In this document: piece after piece, positions 34,860 through 45,200 of the stretch
Numbering within the stretch: the stretch's first letter is position 1
How the letters are laid out: each line of letters starts with the position of its first letter
NCBI RefSeq assembly: GCF_029227915.1
Contig: NC_079875.1
Coordinates: 17,477,001-17,541,000, forward strand
Source: Hydractinia symbiolongicarpus
Lineage: Eukaryota > Cnidaria > Hydrozoa > Anthoathecata > Hydractiniidae
DNA length: 64,000 nucleotides
Reading direction: 5' to 3'
Notes under the pieces: generated by a model
Databases searched by the model: none
Told to the model about the DNA's origin: nothing
The model's input: the letters and a program-made list of their open reading frames with translations, nothing else
Translations under genes and position numbers: made by a program

Positions 34860-35180
34860 CTAAAATGCCTATATATTCCTTGTTCCCTTAAATCTAATGT
34901 AGTTTATAAATTTATTGTGCTAGCTGTAATACTAGTTACATTGGTCAAACGACCAGACATTTTGCTACTAGAGTTAAGGAACATTTAAAGAGTGACAAGA
35001 GTTCCCATGTCTACAAACATCTTAATAATAATTTGGAGTGCAAATACAGTTGTAATGAATCTTATTTTTTCTATTATAGACTATGCGTCTACCAAATAGC
35101 AATTAAATGTGAAGGAAGGTTTGTATATAGGTTGGCAACAACCCATTCTTAATAAGCAGATCTGGCAGCTAAGTTGTACT
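34860..35180 (+). pseudogene. Penelope-like element GIY-YIG fragment, second family
   Basis: SNVVYKF, then after a frameshift CASCNTSYIGQTTRHFATRV and KEHLKSDKSSHVYKHLN, and finally LYIGWQQPILNKQI. The order CxxC, YIGQT, R.KEH, LNKQ is the PLE GIY-YIG domain. It differs from the fragment at 33270, so it derives from another PLE lineage. Confidence 0.7.
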
Positions 35181-35314
35181 CATCTATCTATTTCGTTATT
35201 ATTAATATTTTATTACTATTTTCTTCATTTTATTGAAGATATTATTTCTGTTTGTCTGTCGGTTTGTCAGTATTCATATTACTGTGGAAAGTTTATCATT
35301 TCTTGAACATGATA

Positions 35315-35375
35315 GTTTAATAGGCGACGTTTCGGGAGATCCTTCTCCCATCATCGGGCAAAGTAAAATGATGTT
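35315..35375 (-). ncRNA. Hammerhead-like motif at the PLE 3' side (tentative)
   Basis: The minus strand has CCGATGA, a stem TGGGAGA-AGGA-TCTCCC and GAAAC. PLEs are known to carry hammerhead ribozymes (CUGAUGA, stem II, GAAA). Here the core U is C and a spare T precedes the stem, so catalysis is doubtful; it may be a decayed ribozyme. Confidence 0.3.
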
Positions 35376-35493
35376 GAGCATGTATTTATATAATTGTAGA
35401 GGATCGAAATTCATAAAAATTAACCAATCAGAAACGAGCTGATAATTACAGCTAATTACGGTAATTAACAGTTTCGGACCTAGATGTAGGTAA

Positions 35494-36461
35494 CTACTTC
35501 TTCTGTAGGGCTGGTAACCACATCCCAGGAAGTTGATACGAGATGCTGTTTATGTGTTTGTTACGTGCTACACTGTTGATGGTTTCTTCAATCTTCCTGG
35601 CCGTTGTTCTGGATTCTCTGTCAATGATTTTCTTCTCATCTCAATTAAACTGATGCCTTCTGCTCCAGCTGTGGTCCGCAATTTCGTTTTTCTTTACATC
35701 TCCGTTTCTCACTGCGCGCATATGTTCTTGTACTCGTAGCTTAAATTTTCTTTTTGTTTTGCCTATGTACACTGCATCACAATCTTTACAGGGGATTTCG
35801 TAAACAACATTGCATTGTTCTTCCAGGTTTATTTTGTCTTTTGGTTTAGGCAAAGTGCTTCTTAGGGTGTCTTTAGAGTTAAGAATGCGTTTGATCTTGT
35901 GTTGCCTTAAAACTCGACGAGGGATCTCGCTAGTACCTGGTACAAAGGGTAGGAATGCTGATGCGATGAAATCCTCTGATGTTTCCTTGTTGTCTCCGTT
36001 GCATCTTCTCTTCATTTTATTTTCTACTTGCGTGATGACTTTATGACTGTATCCATTTGCGATTAATGCATTTCTTACACGTCGAATTTCTTCTTTCCTC
36101 TCCTGTTTGTCACTGACTACGCTGTTGGCACGATTCAGTAATGAAGATATGACACTTTCTTTGCAAGATTTCTGATGGTTTGATTCGAAGTTAAGGTACT
36201 GGTCAGTGTGTGTTGGTTTACGATACACTGAAACTGAAAGGAACCATTCTTGCGTTTGACCAAAGTGTCCAGGAAAGCGATACTTCCATCGTGTTCAAGC
36301 TCAACAGTGAATTTGATTTGTCGATGTAGGCCGTTGATGTGTTCATGGAACTCTTCTAGATGAGATCTTTTGATTATGGCGAATACGTCGTCAACAAATC
36401 TTTTCCAAATCTTTAGACGTCTGTCTGATGTGACTAATGCTGTTGTCTCGTGTGCTTGCAT
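35494..36461 (-). pseudogene. Penelope-like element: RT palm end, linker and GIY-YIG
   Basis: Starting at 36461 the frame reads WKRFVDDVFAIIKRSHLEEF (RT motif C with FVDD), FTVELEHDGSIAFLDTLVKR and, after a one-base frameshift near 36225, MYRKPTHTDQYLNFESNHQK. The GIY-YIG region follows: CNVVYEIPCKDCDAVYIGKT and FKLRVQEHMRAVRNGDVKKN. A TGA near 35641, probably from TGG, breaks HQFN-stop-DEKKIIDRESR, after which the frame runs to TAG at 35494-35496. The copy is 5'-truncated at the MQAHETTAL junction; the missing upstream RT piece lies inverted next door. Confidence 0.85.
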
Positions 36462-36466
36462 CCAGT

Positions 36467-36610
36467 ACCGGATTTTCTGCGTTTGGTCGAACTTGTTCTA
36501 ACCAAAACATGGTATCTGTTTAACAAGAACTTCTACACTCAAACAGACGGAGTTGCCATGGGAGGCCCTGCATCATCAGTAGTCGCAGAAATATACATGC
36601 AAGCACAGTT
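36467..36610 (+). pseudogene. Inverted Penelope RT segment (motif B)
   Basis: On the plus strand, FLRLVELVLTKTWYLF, then TQTDGVAMGGPASSVVAEIY and MQA. This is PLE RT motif B, the part that should directly precede the MQAHETTAL of the minus-strand fragment. An 11-base overlap (ATGCAAGCACA) is shared by the outer end of this piece and the start of the other. Confidence 0.85.
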
Positions 36611-36781
36611 GAAAATTCAGTTGAAAATGATTGATGTATTACAAGCAAATCATGTTCTGCAAATTATAAAATGTTTTTTTCACCTCAACATTTGTTGTTG
36701 ATATGTGGTCTAGCCTCTAAAAAAATTTTTAGATGTCTATTTGCAAGGGAACCTATTCTCAATTTTTTGAAATATTCAGAC

Positions 36782-36824
36782 AATCGTGTGCATCATATGT
36801 TCCCAACATATGATGCACACGATT
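36782..36824. repeat. Perfect 20-bp palindrome with 3-nt loop
   Basis: 36782-36801 (AATCGTGTGCATCATATGTT) and 36805-36824 are exact reverse complements around CCC. Confidence 0.95.
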
Positions 36825-37124
36825 TGTTTTAAAAAAACCCTCCCCCCATTTCTCAATGTTGGAGAGCCAGGGTAGACCGTAACGATATTTCAACATTGAT
36901 AAAGGCGGGAGGGGGTCAATAAAATGTATGGGGGGGTTAGTTTTTGTAAAAAAAGTAATTACTCTCGTGGCATGTTTTTGTTGCCGATAGAGAGACTCCA
37001 ATTTAGTTTTGTGAGTACTACTCCAAACTATGTTTCCAATACATGACTAGTCCTATAGAGAATACCAAAAGATTCAGAAATTTTTGAGTTAACGATAGTG
37101 ATATGTTTATCCCAGTTTACATTC

Positions 37125-37699
37125 TCTCGAATCCATTTCGGAAGGGACGGGTTGATGACGTCATCAAAAAACCTTCAAACTCTAATATCTCACCAACCGT
37201 TTGTCAAAAGTACATGATCAGCGTTTCAAGATCTATACGAGGAAGGCAAGAGGTATATAAATTTCTATAATAAAATTTTTGTGTTTTCACGGGCCTTTGT
37301 TGACGTCAGCATAATTTTTAAACCCTTATATCTCCTTTTGCATTCGTCGAAAACATATCATCCTATACATTATTTTGATCAACGTTTTAACCTCTACACA
37401 TCACAATAAAAAAATAAAATAAATTTCTCTAATTTTTTTTGGGATCTTCACTGCTGTCGTCAGCAAAACATCTGAAACAACCTATTTTTAAACCCTTATA
37501 TCTCATTAACCATTCATCAAAAGCACGTGACTACATACATTTTCTTGATCAGCGCTTTAGGATCTACACAATAGGTAACGTAAAAACAAGGTTCTAATTT
37601 TTTTGCGGATGGGTTGCTGATGTTATCAAAATTCATACGACGCTTATTTTTCAATTATATCCTGCCTCAGTGGATTTTTCCACTGGTTTTATCGACTAG
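37125..37699 (+). mobile_element. Non-autonomous Helitron
   Basis: The body shares CATTTCGGAAGGGACGGG, ATGACGTCATCAAAAAACCT and GATCAGCGTTTCAAGATCTA with the 6977-7491 element. It ends with hairpin CAGTGGATTTTTCCACTG, GTTTTATCGA and CTAG (37696-37699) before T. The 5' end is unclear (somewhere at or before 37125). Confidence 0.7.
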
Positions 37700-37791
37700 T
37701 TATTATTATTATTATTATTAAGCATAAATTTGGGTTCCATATTATACAATGGTTCTTCGCCCTAAAGTCAAAAAAAGAAATAAAAAGAAAT

Positions 37792-37938
37792 AATGGCTTA
37801 TTAACCGTTTAGCCGGTCTATACGGCAAAATATAGACCGAGGTCATGACGTCATGGACCGAGCGCAGTGAGGTCCATGCGAGTGACAGAGGTCTATATTT
37901 TCCCGTATAGACAGGCTAATAAGGTTAATAAGTCATTT
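37792..37938. repeat. Fold-back element with about 47-bp arms
   Basis: TGGCTTATTAACCGTTTAGC and GGTCTATACGGCAAAATATAGACC (37792-37838) mirror 37890-37938 with a few mismatches. The centre carries GACCGAGCGCAGTGAGGTC. It may be the subterminal end of the recombinase element that follows, since GTTAATACGGCGTCATATAGAC recurs at about 39436. Confidence 0.75.
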
Positions 37939-38134
37939 ACTACCCCACTGATTATTTCATAACCATTAATGAAAAAAAGGTTTTAGAGTCCAGGGGTCTT
38001 TAACAAAAAAGGCTTAGGTGGAAACCATGTAACTTTCTTTATATTCCGAACGTACACAGACATTCGATCCACAACTCGTTCAAAAATAAACAATACAATA
38101 CAACTTTTAAAAATAGAATATTTTCAAAACAGTT

Positions 38135-39385
38135 TTAAAATTCAATTCTTTGTCGTTTCGCTGGTGGAGTGTTCGTATTAAAATTAAATATACAATTGTT
38201 AAAATTTCCTCCGGAAAAAAATAAAGAGAGGGTTGAAGACTGCGTGGAACTGGAAGTATTAAGAGCTGTCGATTGGTTATGTACGTCAAGTTGGTTATTA
38301 TTTGAGCTCAAGATGTTTGACATTTTGTAACGGTGAGTGGTACTAGCTGATTTGTAATTTCTTAACGAATCAATATTTTTGTGACCACTGTGTTGGGCTA
38401 CATAAACTTCGGGGACATTTGCATCCAAAAGCTTTCCAATCGATGTTTTTCTAACGGAATGATTTGCCACTTTTCTGCCTGTAAGCCCGTGTTTTTTGGA
38501 ACTTAAAAATTCTTCAATTTTATTTTTCCCTAGGGGAGTTTTCAAATACCAACTGTCTTCTCTTGTGTAGTCAATTTTTTGCCTCAATGTAAGAAAAAAA
38601 GGCGAGTTTTCCATCAGCAATTCCTCCGGTCGATGTTTTTTGAACTCTTTGTAAAGGGAGACTGGGCATCTTTCCGTTACGGTGGCATATGCAGTGGGAT
38701 AGAAAAATCTTTTTTCTTCCCTTTCATTTCCTTTTCTGGTTTTCGTACCTCTTTCCTTTACCAAAACTAAACATTCCCCTCTTTCTGGATCGTTTTCCAA
38801 CACAATGTCTCCCCAAAGCAACTTTCTTGCCTCATCTCTTGCACGAAAGCCAAAATGTAATGAGATAACCCACCACATTGTTCTTTGCAGTGTGAGTGCA
38901 TCCTGTTTTCCAAAAAAGCCAGTCTTGTATAATTTTTCAATTTCATGTTCCTCCAATTCCCTTATAGCATTTGGTTTATTTCCGTACCCAAGTTTTGTCA
39001 ACTGTTTTCGTTTTGCTGCTAACACTTTTCTGGACTCTTCAAAATCATCATAAACGAGGATGTTAAAAGGAACTTTCATACTGTCTAGATGTCTTTGTAA
39101 GCCACGGTGTAGTGATGTAAGGGAGTCAGGTTCATATTCTTTTCCGTTCTTTTGTTTGACATTAATAAATAGTTTGCACAGTGTGTTGTTCAGTTCTTCT
39201 GGTGGTATGAGATGAGGTGGTCTATATTCTTGAATGCTTCAACAATACCTGACAAAGGTGTTTGCTGCAAACGTCCTACAATATTTTGTAGCTTTTGACT
39301 GTTGTCCTGCTATGAATTCGTCTATTTCATTTAAATCGTCAAATAAACTATCGTCTACCAGACGAAAACAAGGAGTAATTGACAT
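38135..39385 (-). pseudogene. Crypton-like tyrosine recombinase (DUF3504 type), one nonsense codon
   Basis: A single frame from ATG 39385 to the stop at 38135 would give about 416 residues, but codon 49 is TGA (39241-39239). Beyond it the frame is open for about 365 codons. Visible blocks are IPPEELNNTLCKLFIN, YEPDSLTSLHRGLQRHLDS, WWVISLHFGFRARDEARKLLW (first catalytic Arg region), NHSVRKTSIGKLL (H-x-x-R motif) and YVAQHSGHKNIDSLRNYKSA (HxxH/W region and catalytic Tyr). This is the C-terminal recombinase domain of Cryptons and of host genes such as ZMYM/QRICH1/KIAA1958. The tail is Ser/Thr/Asn-rich and ends in basic PPAKRQRIEF, a possible nuclear signal. The nonsense codon and the single-exon form suggest a recently dead transposon copy rather than a host gene. 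Confidence 0.8.
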
Positions 39386-39833
39386 TTTTCTACCACTTTA
39401 AATTAACTTTCTTGTTTTGTTTTTGTTTTGATGTCGGTTAATACGGCGTCATATAGACTGGTCACGTGAAAAAAAAAACCAATCAAATTTTCCGAGAACG
39501 TTCGAATAAACGTAAACATTCGAAAATACTCAACAGTGGGGTAATAAAAGTACATACAATTTAGATAAATTATCAATAAATGTTAGTTTAAAAACGGATA
39601 ATATCAGAAGTGAAGAGTACATAAAAACTGACTTTAAAATCGCGTTACGGTAGAATGAAGAGCGTTGGAATACAAAAGCTGATATTGAAACCTGGAATAG
39701 AATGGAACATTTAAAAAGAAATCAAACAAGATTGGCAAAATAAAATCCAAAAAGAAAGAGATTAGAATCAAATTGATAATGTACGAGCAAGAGCTTTGTC
39801 TCTATAAAATTGCTTTGCTTTTAAATAAAAACT

Positions 39834-40790
39834 CTATTTCTCTTTTATTTGCCTGACCGCCGAAGGAAGTTCATTAAATATCTTCGCTTGGCTTTGGGAG
39901 GTTTTCGGGTTATTAATGTGATCGATCAATGGACCTTGAGCATTAGATCGTATTGTTCTCGTGTGGCTAATGATTTTTATTTTGAAGTAACCTGGCCAAA
40001 GCTTGTCGTTGAGCCCACGATGCACCAGTTTAACGACATTATAATCAATGTTTTCTCGAATTTGCAACCAATTGAGGACAATTCTTCAGGTGCTTGGCGT
40101 GACGACAAAGAACGTATCCAGCAGCACAGTTTCGAAGCCGCTGTATGGATTCTGAGTGGATATTTGCAGGTAACTCGGTTACGTAGATGTTAAAAAGAAC
40201 AGGACCCAAAATGCTTCCCTGAGGAACGGCAAAGCATATGGGAATGTGAGATGATGTTTTGTTGTCAATTTGTACAAACTGCTTCCTGCTGGTAAGATAG
40301 CTCGATAGGATTTTGATCTTGCTTTTGTCAAAGTTGAAAGCAGCGAGTTCTTTTTAAAAAATACGGTCGTCAATAGTGTCAAATGCTTTTGAGTAATCAA
40401 TCAATACTGCTGTTGTAACACTTCTGGTTAAGGCTTTTTGAATTTCGTCTCTGAATTTTAAGAGAATTGTGGTGGTTGAGTGTCCTTTCCTAAAACCTGA
40501 TTGTGTGTTGTTGTAGATGGCTCACATTTTCACATCACCTTTTTGTAGACTTTTGACAGTACTGGCAGAATGGAGATTGGCCTGTAGTCCTTCAGATGCA
40601 GCGGGTTGTCAACTTTTGGTATTGGGCAGACTTGCGCTGTTTTCCAGCTGTCAAGAAAGATCTGTTTGTCGATGGAATTGGTAATGATGTGGACGATATT
40701 GTCAGCAACTGGTTTCAGGAATTTTACTGTTATTTGGTGGTATCCGGTGGAGCAGTCATTCCGGAGACTGGTAATGATTCTCTTCACTTC
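39834..40790 (-). pseudogene. CR1/Jockey-like LINE reverse transcriptase, internally deleted
   Basis: From 40787 down, the frame has KDYRPISILPVLSKVYKKVM (RT motif 1 region), SYLTSRKQFVQIDNKTSSH and, after a frameshift, VPQGSILGPVLFNIYVTEL (motif B). It then jumps directly to SIQRLRNCAAGYV, followed by IRENIDYNVVKLVHRGLNDK and AKIFNELPSAVRQ, the usual C-terminal region. The catalytic YADD and thumb are missing, so a deletion removed the palm centre. Several frameshifts. Confidence 0.8.
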
Positions 40791-40799
40791 ACAATTTTA

Positions 40800-41860
40800 A
40801 TTATATAAGTGGCTAACAAAATTGAAGGTGTCTAACAGCTGCGGTATATTTGTGACATTTAAACTATAAAGCTACTAAAATTACTTCTTCTTACAATGCG
40901 AAAATTATTCAGAAAAACGTTGGCCAAAGCATCTCAATATAAATCCGGCCCATGAAATTTAAATCATTCAAATTGTATGTGGTAACATATTTTATCATGT
41001 GTGAAACAAAAAAAGCTGATCTCTAAACTCTTAACAACCACACTTAGCAACATGTCAAACACAAATCTTCATCAAAATTGGTTATATTATTGCACAATCC
41101 ACCCTGCCAAAGGTTGACACCAAATGTGAAGAATAAACAGTTAACTACCTTTCAAATAATGCATAGTGCCTCTAACAGGAAATTTTATCTTAAATGTCAA
41201 AAATGGTTTGCAAGGATAAATTATCATAAACGTTTTTCGACATACTGCATACGGTCCTTTTTCACCAAACTTTACACAAAAATTCAAAAAGAACGGTTGT
41301 AAGCCTTAAATTAACAAAAATCTTACATTAGATAAATCTCAAATCTCATACATTAGTTTTTTACAAAAGGTTACATAATATATATATAAAAAATAACAGC
41401 TGATATGGTGTTAAACTAATTGGCTAAAATGTTTTTTGTCTTACATATGCTCTTTCCCCACGAAAGTCAAATTTAAAAAGCAAATAGTTTGCACCAAAAT
41501 TTGCAACACAAAATACAAATTCTAAATAATACTCAATTCTCTTATTTTGGTCTATTGCATACCGATGGTCTATGTAGAATATGATAATAACGACAAAATC
41601 AAAAATTGCCAAATTTAATTATTTTTGTATATCTATTGCATATTTTCTTTTAATCCAAAATGTTAAAGAAAAACAGTTTGCAACAAAAATCAGTTATTTT
41701 GATAATATTGCATACACTCTTTCCGCACAATAGCATTTGATTCAACAAAAATCAGTTCTTTTGACATTTTCATGTTGTCCTTTTCCATTAAATCTTACAA
41801 ACAATTTCAATAAACAACGATTTTAAACGCATCAAATTTAAATCAAGAAGGTGCCGACGA
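40800..41860. other. No gene seen
   Basis: AT-rich sequence downstream of the astacin gene. Small open frames only. Confidence 0.4.
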
Positions 41861-41999
41861 CGTCCGGGACGATTTTTTATGTCCGTCCTAAGGAGAAGCC
41901 CTCTTTAAAGGATGTCTGTTTTAAAGAGGTTCCGCGGTATTATAACAAGGTTCTACGTATTAATACTAACAAAGTATGTATCAATTAAAATACATAAAA

Positions 42000-42277
42000 T
42001 TATACATCATAAGAATTTCTATAAAAACCCTTCTCGCAACACGCCCTCACGCAAACATCGATGATGAAGAAGTGACTATCGTTAGCGCAATGTCCGAGCT
42101 CGGCCAGATGTTTACATTCACCGGTATGCATATGGTTTGTAAAAAAGACACAGCGATCATTCTCAGGACCAGTGCATGTTCCACAGGTCTTTGGGCATTG
42201 TTGCCGATAGTAGCGATCTTGACAATCTATGCTAATGTTGCTAAGGAAAGTACATGTGTTGTTACGATCAGCGCATA
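42000..42277 (-). CDS. Astacin last exon: ShK-type domains
   Basis: 278 nt from acceptor CTTTCAG to TAA. First domain C-x6-C-x9-C-x8-C-x3-C-x2-C with the CPKTCGTC ending typical of ShK domains. The second has cysteines C-x11-C-x8-C-x11-C-x3-CC. Copied with its upstream neighbour exon at 17628-18411. Confidence 0.85.
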
Positions 42278-45200
42278 CTGAAAGGAAAAGAAATAAGAAT
42301 TTATATTGTCATTATTTTGTGCAGCCTTCACCCTGATTTCAGGAAACATTTTTGGGGAGAAAGTAAAGGCATTTAATATGAAAAGGGCATCAGATAAACA
42401 TATTAAAATCGTAAATATTTCTTTTTTTGTTTTTGGCGGGCTTTAAATCACCATATGTATTACTTCTCATGGCTTGTAACAACAAAATAATAATAATATT
42501 TTTATCTTTCAAATTTTGGTTTTATAAAACTTAATAAAGTTATGCTCGCATTTTTTTCAAAGCAATGAAGTTCCTAAAAAAATTAAAATGAGTCAAACCT
42601 TTGTTCTGCGAAGTAACTCCAACCAAAGATACAATATATACTCACCGTTGTTTGGTTTTTCTACAACAGGTTGAGGGCAATTGTAAAGGCTGTTGATATG
42701 AAGAATGTCATATTGGGTTAGTTCTTTGCCACCAAGAGGTGCGAAAGGGTCAATGTTCCAACTAAGAGTTGTACCACTTCCATTTGAGAAAGCGTACCTA
42801 TAGGTAGCAAAGAATACAATACTGTCAAATTTTACATAACATAACATTTTACAAAGATAGATCAGTCCCTAACCTGTACTCAAATGCAGCAAAGAACAAA
42901 ATGGTGTCACCAGGGGTCGCCCGTTAGATGCCACACTATTGCGTGTGCCGTAGCACAACCTTTTTTGCGCGCGCACGCACACACAGATAGAAAACAGGTA
43001 TTATTATTATAGAAATTGCGGTCCTAATATATGAATAAAATGTTCCCTCAAGGTAGAATAGATTCTTCTTCATTGCTACTATTTTATTGCAAAGAACTAT
43101 TTGTCTCAAAGTAGATACTTGCAATATTATAACGCACTATCAAAACGAAATTACAGAAGATGGGTTCTCCTCATTGTTTTTATTTCTTATTTATTTCTAA
43201 TAGCAAGATAGGATATTACTAGATGGCAATCTAATAACTTATCAATGACGTAATTGGAGATTTAGTATCTATGGCACTATTTCAAAAATTTCCAATGTTC
43301 AATATTCCTTAACCCTTTTGCAATATTATGACTTACATGTGTATCTGTGATTCACGGAAACCTTTTACAATGAAACCCTGTAAAGAACCCTTTAAGAAAC
43401 CATGAAAGTATTTAAAATCTTCATGTCGTATATAGTCCAAGAATCAAATGTTTACTGTCGTACATATTCTGAGCACAGCTACTTCATGCACAACATAGCA
43501 ATTTGGCAGCCATTTTCAACATAAAACTGGTATTATTTAAGACTAGTCTGTGGTCCATGGAAAGATTCATGTGTTCGCCCGTACTCTTTATACCGCATTA
43601 TGTGTTGCTCGATACTCGCAGTACCATTTTGCGTGGAAAAATGCAATCCCGTCCTTTATATATCACATTTTTTGTTTCCGCCCGGAACTCGTTTATCGCA
43701 CACAGACAGACAGACAAAGTACGGCTATTATTAAAGAGATATATGTTGTTGCAACAGGCGATCTATAATTTATAGATACTTACTCTCCATAATGCATGAT
43801 CGAAAAAATATCATAATGCGTGTTCAAACTCTCGTCGTCTATCTCTTTTGCAAAATCTTCATCGTGACCTTCAAGTAGAATAGAATCGGAATTCCACATT
43901 TAAGTTTTCTTTAAAATCCCCTTTGCTTTGGTTTTAGAGAAACAAACGTTGCGCGTCATTTTCCAGTGATAAAATTACTTAGTTATTAAAATGAAGGAAA
44001 AAGCAAGGAATAAAAGAAATCAGTATGACATTTCTGAAGAGTTTCATTATTTCAGATTAAGTCACATAAACGTTCAATTCCATCTTTCCTCCATCCTAAT
44101 TTTATTGATTTTGTTATGGTATGGGCTTTTTAAATCGTCTAATTATAATTCTATGAAATGTTTGGCCCGATCTGTGCGGGATTGTCAATGATGTAAACTA
44201 AATCAACTCACCTGCTTTGATCCTGTCGGTGTGAACTGTTACATGTTGGTCACGATCTGTACGTGATTGTTCGTGATATATTCCAAGAACATGGAGCAGT
44301 TCATGCAGAATAATTGATCTCCTTATGCAACCGAATCTCTCCAAGATTAATTCTTGCTTTCCACCAACCATTCCAACTGATGATCTGCAACTAGTGGCAT
44401 GTCAATATGGAGTTTTAAATAATGCAGCGATGCATAATCTTCTTAACCTCTGTTAAAAGGGACGCCTGATATGTTTCGAGTCTTTCTTATTAGAGCTTAT
44501 TACCAGAAACTCCAATTAAAATTGGTAACTCAGGACCAGTAGAGGATTTCGTGAATTCCTGTGAATTTTTAATAGGCTTGCAACTATCTCTTAGTCTCAT
44601 CCACATAAAAATTTTACTTGTCTCACATGGCTAGTTTATGTGATATCGAAAAAGGCAATATCACATAACTAAAAACTTTTGGAGTTGTTTATACTTTATA
44701 ATCGTTAGTCTTCTTCTTCTTATTATTATTATTATTACTAATATTCCCAAGGATAGCCCCAGTTCCAAATGGTGCTGTTATCAATGAGTGTATTAATGCA
44801 TTTAAAACTCCCATTTGAGATACGGAAGCCGCTGATCTCGACAACCGTCTAACATATCAATCCTAGTATCATTCCGAACGTCAAACAGAAAGGAGCTATC
44901 CATACATTTATATTCTGGCATAACTCGGCCAGAATTAAACACGAGACTTTCTGCACTAGAATCGAACACTCTACTACCAACCATCGGAGAGTTTCACATA
45001 AGTTTTTTTAATTTTATTTCATGTAATATTTACAATATGTTATAATTTTTTAGCTTTGTGTATCGTGAAGCGTATAATCTAGAACTGTAGTAATTTAGTT
45101 GAATCTGTGTGCTATATAGATTGTCCAGTCAAACAACTGTATAGAAAATTGGTGTAATTGACGGGGAAAGATTTAGACGTTAAAGCAGTAGAAAATGCAA

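Noticed and set aside
44802-44984. Minus-strand 60-codon frame in the astacin intron
   Set aside because: It matches the tRNA-derived SINE seen in the 50-61 kb array.
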